Shown here: one piece after another, positions 1-6,801 of the stretch
Numbering within the stretch: the first letter of the stretch is position 1
Layout of the letters: every line of letters starts with the position of its first letter
Assembly: GCA_016782545.1 (NCBI GenBank)
Contig: JADHYG010000033.1
Location: 1 to 10,885, forward strand
Reading direction: 5' to 3'
DNA from: Candidatus Microgenomates bacterium
Lineage (GTDB): Bacteria; Patescibacteria; Microgenomatia; JADHYG01
DNA length: 10,885 nt
The notes under the pieces: model-generated
Seen by the model: the letters and a program-made list of their open reading frames with translations, nothing else
Databases searched by the model: none
Told to the model about the DNA's origin: nothing
Made by a program: the position numbers and the translations under genes

Positions 1-1139
1 AAATTTCCAACCAAAGGAACTTCTAACACGAGAAATCCTTTAGGTTTTAACAAATCTTTTATTTTTTTTAATACTTTTTCGGGCTGGTTTAGATGTTCAA
101 GAACATGATACATGGTGATTATTTCAAACCTTTCTTTAAAAATTAAATGGTTGATGTTTTTTTTCTTGAATTCAAGATTTTCTACCGCTCTACATAGAGT
201 TGTAGAAAATGGCAGTTTTTTATCTACGCCGATCACCTTTATAACCTCATTTGCAGCCAGGATTGCAAAATCACCATCTCCACATCCTAAATCAAGCAGG
301 GAGAATTCCTTCTTTTGAATAGTTTTTTTTAATTCCCACAGTCTTAGTTTATTTGTAATAATCTTTATATTTTGATTAAGTCTTTTAACACGTAAAAGTT
401 GTCGGTTTTTGCGAATGCGTTTTCTTATTTCTTTGACAGTCAGAGTTTTTTTAAACGTAAGAGAGCCTTGATGATAAATGACGGCGTGCCAGCATGACCA
501 ACACTCGCCGCCTTGTTTTCTTGCCCGCAGTGATAAATCAACATCTTCGTAAAAATAGCGAAAACGATTATCAAACCCGCCAAGTCCTAAAAAAAATTGT
601 CTGTCAATTAAAAAAGCAGTGCCATTAACATAGTCAAATTTGGCGTTTTTATTGTATTGGCCATTATCTTTTTTACCACGTCCAACAGCAAATCCAAAAC
701 CAAAGAAATTATAGTGACCGCCCACATTATCAATTACGCTTGGATTATTATGGAACAAAATTTTCGGCTGGACAAGATATTTTTTATTTTTTTGGGCAAA
801 TTTCACTAATTCTTTAATAAAATTTTTGTCAACAACTGTATCGCTGTTTAAGAAAATAAGTTTTTCTCCTTTAGCCTTTTCAGCTCCTAAGTTACTGCCC
901 CCGGTAAAATAGAGATTTCTTTGGCTTTTAATTAATCTAATGATGACTTTATTATTCTTTAACTCGTTAACCCTTAAACTCGTTAATTGGTTAATAAATT
1001 CAACAGAACCATCTGTTGAGGCATTATCAACAACAATAATTTCAAAATCTTGATAATAATTTGAGGCAAGAACTGAATTTATACATTCGCCAATAAACTC
1101 TTTTCCATTGTAGTTAACGATGATGATAGATGCTTTCAT
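1..1139 (-). CDS. GT2 glycosyltransferase-SAM methyltransferase fusion, 3' end beyond window
   Basis: My own reverse-strand reading gives 379 uninterrupted codons from ATG at 1139 to the left edge, so the C-terminus is missing. Residues 1-230 are a family-2 glycosyltransferase of the rhamnosyltransferase-like type: SIIIVNYNG at 4-12, VVDNASTDGS at 36-45, the DXD-equivalent LNSDT at 97-101 and YEDVDLSLRARKQGG at 197-211. A basic linker (about 230-275) leads to a class I SAM methyltransferase with motif I LLDLGCGDGD at 281-290, acidic VIGVD at 302-306 and MYHVLEHL at 343-350. The fusion suggests that one protein adds a sugar and methylates the product, perhaps capping a glycan; the substrate is unknown. 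Its ATG overlaps the upstream gene's TGA as ATGA (1139-1136), which implies translational coupling. Residues about 51-63 look like a repeat-derived extra segment. GT2 and methyltransferase assignments are firm; the biological role is inference. Confidence 0.88.
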   Translation of the reverse strand, partial: MKASIIIVNYNGKEFIGECINSVLASNYYQDFEIIVVDNASTDGSVEFINQLTSLRVNELKNNKVIIRLIKSQRNLYFTGGSNLGAEKAKGEKLIFLNSDTVVDKNFIKELVKFAQKNKKYLVQPKILFHNNPSVIDNVGGHYNFFGFGFAVGRGKKDNGQYNKNAKFDYVNGTAFLIDRQFFLGLGGFDNRFRYFYEDVDLSLRARKQGGECWSCWHAVIYHQGSLTFKKTLTVKEIRKRIRKNRQLLRVKRLNQNIKIITNKLRLWELKKTIQKKEFSLLDLGCGDGDFAILAANEVIKVIGVDKKLPFSTTLCRAVENLEFKKKNINHLIFKERFEIITMYHVLEHLNQPEKVLKKIKDLLKPKGFLVLEVPLVGN

Positions 1140-1906
1140 TTCTTTTTAGCAATAATACAAATTGCCGCCGCGTATGAGCCAGCAGCTTTACTGTTAAGAA
1201 AATGGTTACATATTTTTTCTCTTGCAAATCTTTTATAAACAAAAGCAGAAAGACTTTTATTAATTTTTAATACAAAAAACAAAATAAGCAGAAAATCCCA
1301 AAATTCCGCTGCTTCTTTATCAATATAATAGTATTTGTCAATTACTTTAAAACCTCTTTTTTTAAGAATTTGCGTCCATTTTTTGATAGAGTGGCAGTTG
1401 TAATGATTCAATTTCCTATCCCTTGCTCTGCCATAAATTTTTGCCAACCAGTTTAACTTAAGACGCGAGAATAGGCCGTACTTCTTAAAATTATTGCTCG
1501 GCGCAGTAAAGATAAAATACCCTTCTTTTTTAAGAATTCTGGTAGCCTCCTTCAAAACTGCGTCTAAATCTTGTATATGTTCAATAACACAGTTGGAAAA
1601 GACCAAATCCACACAATTATTCTTTAATGGTATTTTTTTGGCATCAGCATAGATAACTTTTTTGTAAACCTTTCCTTTTTTAGCCAGGTTTACAAAGTAT
1701 TTATTGTTATCAAGTCCATAATCTATTTTTTTATCAAATATCAGTGATCCAGCGATTCCATCGCCACAGCCTAAATCCAAAACAACATTGCATTTCAAAG
1801 CTTTGCTTAATTTTTTTTTCAACAATCCAAGCTCTATGCTTCGAAACAAAATTGTCGAAGGATCTTTGTATCTTTCTACTTTTGAAAAAAATAATTGTTT
1901 ATTCAT
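1136..1906 (-). CDS. Class I SAM-dependent methyltransferase (Methyltransf_11-like)
   Basis: This 256-residue protein carries the class I methyltransferase core: motif I VVLDLGCGDG at about 41-49, an acidic strand (YGLDNN) that would hold the SAM ribose, DAKKIPL (motif II region) and LVFSNCVIEHI (motif III/IV), followed by a helix and the ILKKEGYFIFTAPS strand. I start it at ATG 1906, two bases after the TAA of the GT2 gene upstream. The same frame is open back to ATG 1957, but that start would overlap the GT2 coding region by about 49 nt and adds nothing typical of the family. The stop TGA overlaps the next gene's ATG. Its place between two glycosyltransferase genes suggests methylation of a sugar or glycan intermediate in the cytoplasm. 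The acceptor atom and substrate cannot be told from the sequence. Confidence 0.85.
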   Translation of the reverse strand: MNKQLFFSKVERYKDPSTILFRSIELGLLKKKLSKALKCNVVLDLGCGDGIAGSLIFDKKIDYGLDNNKYFVNLAKKGKVYKKVIYADAKKIPLKNNCVDLVFSNCVIEHIQDLDAVLKEATRILKKEGYFIFTAPSNNFKKYGLFSRLKLNWLAKIYGRARDRKLNHYNCHSIKKWTQILKKRGFKVIDKYYYIDKEAAEFWDFLLILFFVLKINKSLSAFVYKRFAREKICNHFLNSKAAGSYAAAICIIAKKK

Positions 1907-1908
1907 TT

Positions 1909-2898
1909 TTAATAAGGCCGTCCTAAAATATAAGATATTCCTTTGCCAAGATACCAATTTATACCTCGACTATCTTTTACCTGAAACATCCATTTTGGAT
2001 CTGAATAGAATTTATCACCCAATCTTTCAATTAAGTCTGCTCTTTTTTGTAATATTTTACTAGAATTTATTACCAGCCAATAAAAAGACTGAAGAATTGC
2101 AAAAGCTTTTCTAAAATCAAGTTTTAATAAAAAAAGAAAAAAAAGACCAATCCAAGCGTTTGCCACAAAGATAAGCATTTTTAGTCCGGATAAACCAACG
2201 CCATTTTTGACAATGGTAGCAAGATGATTTCGACATCCAAGACATGTTATTTGAATATCCCATTTAGTTTCTACTTTTTTCTTTTTTGTACCATAGGCGT
2301 GCCAAACTTTTCCCATTGGCAGAAAAACAAATTCATAACCAGCCTTCCAAATACGCCAGGTCAAATCCGGCTCTTCCCAATACATAAAATAGTCTTTATC
2401 AAACCCGCTGATTTTTTCAAAAACATCTTTACGGACAATCATGGCCGCCCCTTTACTGCTGAATATGGGTTGGACTTTGTTAAATTGTCCCTTGTCTTTT
2501 GCTTCTTGGGCTTGTTCTGCCAAAAATCCAAATGGAGTTAATTTTTCTCCAGCGCTGTCAAAGATTGTTTTTCGGTCTAAACGCAGTAATTTAAGTTGTC
2601 CGCCTCCGATCTTTGGATGTTTGTCTAAATATTGGATGGTGTTTTTCAACCATGACTTATCAACTTCAGTATCATAATCTAGAAACAGAAGATACTTGCC
2701 GCGAGCTTTTTTCACCGCAAGATTGCGAGCTTTGGCAGGGCCGGTGAAAGCGCCGTCTTTGATGATGATTTCATATGAAGTAGATGTGTTTTTTTTGATC
2801 GAAGCCAAGCAAGAAAAGAGAAACTCTTTGCTTCTTGGGTTTTTGCTGTTATTGGCAATAATTATTGAAACAAGAGGAGATCTTTGTTTTTGGGTCAT
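1909..2898 (-). CDS. Family-2 glycosyltransferase with C-terminal hydrophobic segment
   Basis: This 329-residue GT-A fold protein begins with LVSIIIANNS (9-18), the first beta strand of GT2 enzymes. GPAKARNLAVKKARGKYLLFLDYDTEVD (53-80) contains the nucleotide-sugar and metal-binding DYD motif at 74-76. MYWEEPDLTWRIWKAGYEF is the ED-type acceptor motif with the likely catalytic base. The usual VDNxSTDGS segment is degenerate, reading IKDGAFTGP. A hydrophobic stretch at roughly 240-262 (MLIFVANAWIGLFFLFLL) probably anchors it to the inner face of the membrane. It transfers a sugar from an NDP-sugar to a growing surface glycan; donor and acceptor are unknown. The start ATG lies 9 nt after the stop of the preceding methyltransferase, with no clear Shine-Dalgarno sequence, so translation may rely on coupling. 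Confidence 0.87.
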   Translation of the reverse strand: MTQKQRSPLVSIIIANNSKNPRSKEFLFSCLASIKKNTSTSYEIIIKDGAFTGPAKARNLAVKKARGKYLLFLDYDTEVDKSWLKNTIQYLDKHPKIGGGQLKLLRLDRKTIFDSAGEKLTPFGFLAEQAQEAKDKGQFNKVQPIFSSKGAAMIVRKDVFEKISGFDKDYFMYWEEPDLTWRIWKAGYEFVFLPMGKVWHAYGTKKKKVETKWDIQITCLGCRNHLATIVKNGVGLSGLKMLIFVANAWIGLFFLFLLKLDFRKAFAILQSFYWLVINSSKILQKRADLIERLGDKFYSDPKWMFQVKDSRGINWYLGKGISYILGRPY

Positions 2899-2907
2899 TA
2901 TTTCAAA

Positions 2908-3606
2908 CTATATTTTTCTATAGATAGCCTCATAATTAATTGTTAATTCTTTTTCTGTATCAAAAAAATCCAAAACATGAGCGCTTAAATTGAAAAAAAT
3001 AATCAGAGGAGAAAATAAGATGAGATAGAGATGATATAAAAATACTTTTCTTTTCAAAAATAGTCTTATTGGCAGGGTGGTTAAAATATATGAGGCGACA
3101 TGAAAAATTCCTCCATGGGGTTTTAGATGTTCAATCGTAAAACCGTTTGACTTTCCTAAATATTCAAGTCCATATTTCGTAAATCGATAATAGTCGTTGG
3201 GTATCATGTGAATCTGATAAATAAAATTTGTGGTTAAAAAAACTTTGCCTTTTGGTTTTAGGATTCGATAAAATTCTTGAAAAGTTTTTTGCGGGTTTTT
3301 TAGATGTTCTAAAACTTGAGTGCAAAGAATATAATCAAAACTCTCTTTTTTTATCATCTTCAAACCCTTATCAAGATTTCCAATATAATCTATGGTTTTA
3401 TTTTGGTTTTGCTTAATGTCTTGAGTAAAATAACTCAATTTTTTAAAATATTTTTTGTAGGGACTATTTCCAGCACCAATGTCTAATAATTTTTTTCCTT
3501 TTTTGTCATATTTTTTTGAAATAGAAATAACAAATTTTTCGATTTTGTAATAAAAATTTATAAAAAGAAATTTAATAAACAAGATAATTAAAGTTTTAAG
3601 ATTCAT
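2908..3606 (-). CDS. Class I SAM methyltransferase with hydrophobic ends
   Basis: The 232-residue product has motif I KLLDIGAGNSPY at 39-50, FDYILCTQVLEHL (acceptor-side motif) and RILKPKGKVFLTTNF, the standard Methyltransf_11 order. It also has the NDYYRFTKYGLEYL segment, which I associate with methyltransferases of surface-polysaccharide clusters. The N-terminus (about 4-20, LKTLIILFIKFLFINF) is strongly hydrophobic, as is a C-terminal stretch at about 187-215, so membrane association with a lipid-linked substrate is plausible. The ATG at 3606 is only 3 nt after the TAA of the upstream methyltransferase gene, and the next gene starts 9 nt downstream, so it sits in the middle of an operon. 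Substrate not identifiable. Confidence 0.83.
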   Translation of the reverse strand: MNLKTLIILFIKFLFINFYYKIEKFVISISKKYDKKGKKLLDIGAGNSPYKKYFKKLSYFTQDIKQNQNKTIDYIGNLDKGLKMIKKESFDYILCTQVLEHLKNPQKTFQEFYRILKPKGKVFLTTNFIYQIHMIPNDYYRFTKYGLEYLGKSNGFTIEHLKPHGGIFHVASYILTTLPIRLFLKRKVFLYHLYLILFSPLIIFFNLSAHVLDFFDTEKELTINYEAIYRKI

Positions 3607-3609
3607 GAA

Positions 3610-4239
3610 TTATTCTTTGAAAAGATGAATTTCTAAAAAATTGGCAAACTTCCTAAAATATTTAGGAACCTTTTCCATGTAAAAATACACCGGACCTGCG
3701 TGTAAGCCAAAAACTAAAGGAATGACTTTATATTTATGAAACTTAGATTTTTTTAATAAAGAGAGCAAGTCTTTTTCAATATATTCTCGCTGGTGTTCTA
3801 AATGAGGGAATTTTCTTTCACCAGTAAATAATTCTACAATAGTTCTTGTGAGGCGTTTTCTATTTGGAGTAGTAATTAAAGCCATACCAGTAGGCTTTAA
3901 AACAGTATATAGTTCATCAAGAGCTTGTAAATCATTAGAAACATGTTCTATAACATGACTGCTTACAGTAATGTCAATGCTGGCAGGTTTTATGAATTTT
4001 GTAAGTTCTTGCCAATCACCAACTAAATATTCAACATTTGCAAAGTTTTTTGGTGTTTGTTCCGCAAGGATTTCTACTCCAATTAGTTTTTGACACCATT
4101 TTGCCAAATCCTTTGTCTTTTTTATATTTGAAGCACCAATTTCCAAGACAGTATCATTTTTTGAAACATACTTTTTGTAGGATTCTAAGATAGATACCCA
4201 ATCATATGTTATTAGAGGTGATGAGTAACAAAATTTCAT
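3610..4239 (-). CDS. Class I SAM methyltransferase
   Basis: The 209-residue protein has motif I DTVLEIGASN (29-38), the acidic LIGVEIL strand, VEYLVGDW, and DITVSSHVIEHVSNDLQALDEL followed by LKPTGMALITTPN, the usual class I methyltransferase order. The open frame extends to ATG 4260, but that part (MTEEAS) is the end of a dispersed palindromic repeat. The ATG at 4239 is preceded by a strong Shine-Dalgarno GAGGAGG at 4254-4248 with an 8-nt spacer, so I take 4239 as the start. The preceding GT2 gene ends 79 nt upstream, and nearly all of that gap is repeat. The next gene begins 3 nt after the stop. It probably methylates a glycan or glycolipid built by the adjacent glycosyltransferases; this is inferred from position only. 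Confidence 0.82.
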   Translation of the reverse strand: MKFCYSSPLITYDWVSILESYKKYVSKNDTVLEIGASNIKKTKDLAKWCQKLIGVEILAEQTPKNFANVEYLVGDWQELTKFIKPASIDITVSSHVIEHVSNDLQALDELYTVLKPTGMALITTPNRKRLTRTIVELFTGERKFPHLEHQREYIEKDLLSLLKKSKFHKYKVIPLVFGLHAGPVYFYMEKVPKYFRKFANFLEIHLFKE

Positions 4240-4247
4240 ATTACTTG

Positions 4248-4254
4248 CCTCCTC
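4248..4254 (-). promoter_or_regulatory. Strong Shine-Dalgarno deciding the start at 4239
   Basis: On the minus strand GAGGAGG precedes ATG 4239 by 8 nt. It is the clearest ribosome-binding site in the window and argues against the upstream ATG at 4260, which lies inside the adjacent palindromic repeat. Confidence 0.75.
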
Positions 4255-4255
4255 T

Positions 4256-4312
4256 GTCATGCTGAACTCGTTTCAGCATCTATATAGATTCTGAATTAAA
4301 TTCAGAATGACA
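4256..4312. repeat. Double-palindrome dispersed repeat (CTGAA family)
   Basis: Two adjacent stem-loops fill almost the whole 79-nt gap between two operon genes. The first is ATGCTGAA (4259-4266) against TTCAGCAT (4272-4279). The second is ATTCTGAATT (4288-4297) against AATTCAGAAT (4299-4308) around a single A. GTCAT-like borders and a TATATAGAT joint link them. The same unit, with CCTGAA instead of TCTGAA, recurs at 10468-10497, so this is a dispersed family. It has no coding capacity and may also act as an intra-operon mRNA hairpin. Confidence 0.8.
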
Positions 4313-4318
4313 AATGTA

Positions 4319-5305
4319 TTATTTCTGATTAACTTTTTTATAAATATATTTTACTCCTTTAAAAGTTCCTAATAAGCCGCCCAGCCAGTCGAAATTTTTA
4401 GTAGTAATTGTTTTGTAAATCCAATAACAATTAAGAAAGAGGAGATAAGATAGAAACTTAAAAACATAGTCGATTCTGAATTTAAAAATATGGCGAAAGT
4501 AAAATTTGAAAAAATTTTCCATTCTTTTTTTAGCTTGAACTCTTCGAGAATAAACCCCTTCTTGAGAGATATTGTGATTAACTTTGATTTTAGAACTGAA
4601 AACCAGACGATAGCCCAATTCTTTAATTCTCATCGCCAAATCTAATTCTGACCATTCAGCAATTCCAGTGTATTCATAATCAAATCCGTCAACTTTAACA
4701 ATTAAATCTCGTCTAAGAGTCATATTACAAGCTTCAAGATAATCAACCTCTTTTAAGCCTTTGATTTTCAAAGAGGAGGGGAGATTTGAACCTGGTGACC
4801 AGGCACCGCTTTTAAAGATTTTTCCAACTTCAAATTTTTCTCCCTCAAGAAAAAAATAATTCCAAAATTTTCCTAATAAACCAATAAATCCGCTTTGATG
4901 ATAAAAAGAAAAAACATCTCGATTTTGCAAAAGTTTTTGGGGAACTATTGTTGGGCCGCTAACGCCAGCAATATCAGCATGATTATCAAGTATTTTTACA
5001 ATTGATTCAGCCCAATTTTTAGAAACAATAACATCGTCATCAATCCAGGAAATAAATTTTCCTTTTGCTTTTCGCCAGCCTTGATCTCTAACTCTGGATA
5101 ATTCTTTCTTTTTGTAAATAACTTTTTTAATTTTTAATTTCTTTGAATATTTCAAAATGATATTGTTAGTGTTGTCAGTCGACCCACCGTCAATAATAAT
5201 CACTTCAAAATGAGAAAAAGTTTGTTGAGCTAAAGACTCAAGACACTTTTTTAAGCTTTTGTCTCTGTTAAAAGTGCAGATGATGACTGAGAGTTTAGGC
5301 TTCAT
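4319..5305 (-). CDS. Family-2 glycosyltransferase
   Basis: The 328-residue protein has a well-preserved GT2 domain: LSVIICTFNRDKSLKKCLES from residue 5, VIIIDGGSTDNT at 35-46, the metal/nucleotide-binding SWIDDDV with acidic residues 89-91, LEACNMTLRRDL, and the acceptor/base motif EWSELDLAMRIKELGYRLVF. A hydrophobic C-terminal stretch (KFLSYLLFLNCYWIYK) suggests peripheral membrane attachment. It would transfer one sugar of the surface glycan. The 152-nt space to the preceding GT2 gene consists of an inserted 125-bp palindromic element, its 9-bp duplication, and the original 18-nt gap. One copy of the duplication directly abuts the ATG, so the native upstream sequence (TAACATTGT) is kept. 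No Shine-Dalgarno sequence is visible. Confidence 0.88.
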   Translation of the reverse strand: MKPKLSVIICTFNRDKSLKKCLESLAQQTFSHFEVIIIDGGSTDNTNNIILKYSKKLKIKKVIYKKKELSRVRDQGWRKAKGKFISWIDDDVIVSKNWAESIVKILDNHADIAGVSGPTIVPQKLLQNRDVFSFYHQSGFIGLLGKFWNYFFLEGEKFEVGKIFKSGAWSPGSNLPSSLKIKGLKEVDYLEACNMTLRRDLIVKVDGFDYEYTGIAEWSELDLAMRIKELGYRLVFSSKIKVNHNISQEGVYSRRVQAKKRMENFFKFYFRHIFKFRIDYVFKFLSYLLFLNCYWIYKTITTKNFDWLGGLLGTFKGVKYIYKKVNQK

Positions 5306-5448
5306 ACAATGTTATGGGTGGGACATTATTCTTCGAGCGAGTCCCGCATTGCGGGACGAGTCGAGAAGTCTCATTGATGGTTAGTTCTCGACTCACTTAC
5401 GTTCGCTCGAACAATAAAGTTGTTATTTATGTCCCAGCCACAATGTTA
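5306..5448. repeat. 9-bp target-site duplication around copy 1
   Basis: ACAATGTTA occurs at 5306-5314 and again at 5440-5448, directly bordering the element. Removing the element and one duplicate leaves an 18-nt gap between the TAA ending at 5458 and the ATG at 5305, a normal operon spacing for this locus. Confidence 0.83.
5315..5439 (-). mobile_element. MITE-like palindromic element, copy 1 (125 bp)
   Basis: The left end TGGGTGGGACAT and the inverse of the right end, GGCTGGGACAT, form imperfect terminal inverted repeats. Inside, GAGTCGAGAA (5358-5367) pairs with TTCTCGACTC (5385-5394), TTCGAGCGA pairs with TCGCTCGAA, and a tip hairpin GTCCCGC/GCGGGAC occupies 5341-5357. A perfect 9-bp direct duplication ACAATGTTA flanks it (5306-5314 and 5440-5448). 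The reverse complement is almost identical to 7225-7343, apart from the tip hairpin and one base in the segment I aligned. It is non-coding, so it would have been moved by a transposase encoded elsewhere. Strand is set so that it opposes copy 2. Confidence 0.85.
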
Positions 5449-5457
5449 AGCAGGCTG

Positions 5458-6477
5458 TTAATTAATACGCTTTAACTTGGTTTCAAGAATTCCCAAATAA
5501 TTCCAAGCTTGCCAGTTGATGACCGACAAAAAATAGATCCAAAAAATAAGAAAGCAAACAAGAGGATGTAAAAACCAAGCTCTATCTTTAACTTTTGAAT
5601 ACCCTCGAAAAGAATCAATTATTGGCAGTATTAAAGTTAAAGAATAAAAAGAATAGGCGATAATTTTCTTTTGATCTCTACCTTTTTTATATAAAAAATA
5701 ACGTCTTCTTTCTAAATTGTGCAGATATAAATTCTCCATATATTTTTTTCTTTTGCGAAAATATTCCCAGAATTTTTCTCCGCTTGAATGAACAATATCA
5801 TTTTTAACCACTATAAATTGATTATATCCTTGAGAAACTAAATCCCAAATAACATCAATATGGAAAAAATGCTTTTCGTCTACTTTTGCCTTAAGAAGCA
5901 CTTTCCTTTTAATCAAAAAGCCATTATCTCCCAATGTTGGCATATTATCCTTATTGAATTTAACTAAGAAATACTCACCCTTGTCTTTTACTTTTCCAGC
6001 AAGACTCCATCTCGAAGAAAAATAAGATTGACGGTCAGCTTTTCCTAGAAAATAAGCCACTGGATCATTAGCGCCCAATAAAGCAAAATAGCGGTTTAAT
6101 ATTTTGTCTTTTTTTTGATGAGTATATCGCCAAGGGTAACAGCCGGTAATCTCGGGTTCTTTGTCAAAAAAAGAAACCATTTTTTTGAGCCAGTTTTCAT
6201 GAGGTAGAATGTTATCACTGGCAGCCATCAGGAGAATTTCGTTTTTAGCATGTTTTAAGGCAATGGCCTTGGCTGATTCCGAACTGCCGGTGTTTTCTAA
6301 AATTACTTTACCGTTGTATTTTTTAATTATTTCAGCGGTTTCGTCAGTAGAACCGCCATCGGCAATGATAATTTCGACTTTACTTTGATCATATTCTTGC
6401 TTGCGGATGCTTTGAAGGCATTTTTCCAGAACACCGCCGCTATTAAAAGTTGCCATAATGACACTGATGCTTTTCAT
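5458..6477 (-). CDS. Family-2 glycosyltransferase, first gene of the operon
   Basis: The 339-residue protein opens with SISVIMATFNSGGVLEKCLQ and has EIIIADGGSTDET at 35-47. The usual DXD position reads MAASDNILP, with D88 the only acid, a common relaxed form in GT2 enzymes. GDNGFLIKRKVLL and the HIDVIWDLVSQGY segment fill the acceptor-domain positions. Two hydrophobic stretches at about 273-293 and 308-328 probably form membrane helices, which would place it at the cytoplasmic membrane working on a lipid-linked glycan. A perfect TATAAT lies 6 nt before its ATG on the minus strand, so transcription may begin at or next to the start codon, and this gene probably heads the seven-gene minus-strand operon. 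Donor sugar unknown. Confidence 0.87.
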   Translation of the reverse strand: MKSISVIMATFNSGGVLEKCLQSIRKQEYDQSKVEIIIADGGSTDETAEIIKKYNGKVILENTGSSESAKAIALKHAKNEILLMAASDNILPHENWLKKMVSFFDKEPEITGCYPWRYTHQKKDKILNRYFALLGANDPVAYFLGKADRQSYFSSRWSLAGKVKDKGEYFLVKFNKDNMPTLGDNGFLIKRKVLLKAKVDEKHFFHIDVIWDLVSQGYNQFIVVKNDIVHSSGEKFWEYFRKRKKYMENLYLHNLERRRYFLYKKGRDQKKIIAYSFYSLTLILPIIDSFRGYSKVKDRAWFLHPLVCFLIFWIYFLSVINWQAWNYLGILETKLKRIN

Positions 6478-6483
6478 GTTTAA

Positions 6484-6489
6484 ATTATA
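6484..6489 (-). promoter_or_regulatory. -10 box of the glycosyltransferase operon
   Basis: On the minus strand TATAAT (6489-6484) stands 6 nt from ATG 6477. The -35 region is weak (CTTGGA, about 15 nt further upstream). With usual -10-to-start distances the transcript would begin at or beside the ATG, giving a leaderless mRNA. The sequence is part of a TTAAATTATAG stretch copied on the far side of the adjacent element. Confidence 0.55.
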
Positions 6490-6490
6490 G

Positions 6491-6618
6491 CTGGAACATA
6501 ATTATCCAAGTTATTATTCGAGCGATCCGCCAGCTGGCGGAGAGTCGAGAATCAGCAATCTAATAGACTTCTCGACTCGGCTTTCAGCCTCGCTCGAAAA
6601 ATAATCTTCCAGTCATGG
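6491..6618 (+). mobile_element. Degenerate copy 3 of the palindromic element
   Basis: It has the same architecture as the elements at 5315 and 7225. The left end is GCTGGAACAT and the inverse of the right end is TGACTGGAAGAT. Inside are TTATTCGAGCGA, a TCCGCCAGCTGGCGGA tip palindrome, GAGTCGAGAA, then TTCTCGACTCGGC, an AGCCTCGCTCGAA arm and AATAAT. The spacer and outer arms have drifted. Flanks TTAAATTATAG (6480-6490) and TTAGATTATAG (6619-6629) match at 10 of 11 positions and may be an eroded duplication, although this is longer than the 9 bp at the other copies. It lies in the divergent promoter region. Confidence 0.72.
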
Positions 6619-6634
6619 TTAGATTATAGCAAGA

Positions 6635-6760
6635 AAGCGAAAACCGGTCGACGCTTTGACCGGTGAAGCGCTATAAATGGAATGAGTGGAGCGAATACAG
6701 AGCGCTACAAGCCGTTTTTGTCCGATTCGGACAAAACCACTCCACAATGGGGTGGAGGCT
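6635..6760 (+). other. GC-richer hairpin cluster upstream of the cupin gene
   Basis: Together with the degenerate element at 6491-6618, this fills the 324-bp gap between the divergent genes. It is richer in G+C than its surroundings and full of inverted repeats: ACCGGTC/GACCGGT at about 6646-6665, two copies of AGCGCTA (6667-6673 and 6701-6707, each containing a self-complementary AGCGCT), TTTTGTCCGA (6716-6725) against TCGGACAAAA (6727-6736), and CTCCAC (6740-6745) against GTGGAG (6752-6757). GAGTGG near 6685 could also pair with CCACTC at 6737-6742. I find no convincing gene. It may be a structured RNA, a repeat or a boundary/terminator region; I do not recognise the family. Confidence 0.45.
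6716..6736. terminator. Perfect 10-bp stem, possible bidirectional terminator
   Basis: TTTTGTCCGA and TCGGACAAAA flank a single T. The A and T tails lie on the outside of the stem, so each strand ends the hairpin with a short A/T run. It lies between divergent genes, so a barrier to read-through is possible, but the 3' T run is embedded in the stem rather than following it. Confidence 0.3.
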
Positions 6761-6785
6761 TATATCATCAAAAATTAACTTAAAA

Positions 6786-6794
6786 TGGTAAAAT
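6786..6794 (+). promoter_or_regulatory. Extended -10 of the cupin gene
   Basis: TGGTAAAAT is an extended -10 (TGn plus TAAAAT at 6789-6794) 7 nt before ATG 6802. No good -35 is visible, which is usual with an extended -10. No Shine-Dalgarno sequence is present, which again fits a leaderless or near-leaderless message. Confidence 0.5.
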
Positions 6795-6801
6795 AACATT
6801 A

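Noticed and set aside
1136..1957. Longer methyltransferase starting at ATG 1957
   Set aside because: It would overlap the upstream GT2 by about 49 nt; ATG 1906, two bases after the GT2 stop, fits the tight operon spacing better.
2224..2541. Plus-strand open frames opposite the glycosyltransferase genes
   Set aside because: They lie antisense to well-supported conserved domains and show no recognisable motif or start signal.
3610..4260. Methyltransferase start at ATG 4260
   Set aside because: The first codons come from a palindromic repeat, and a strong GAGGAGG lies between this ATG and ATG 4239.
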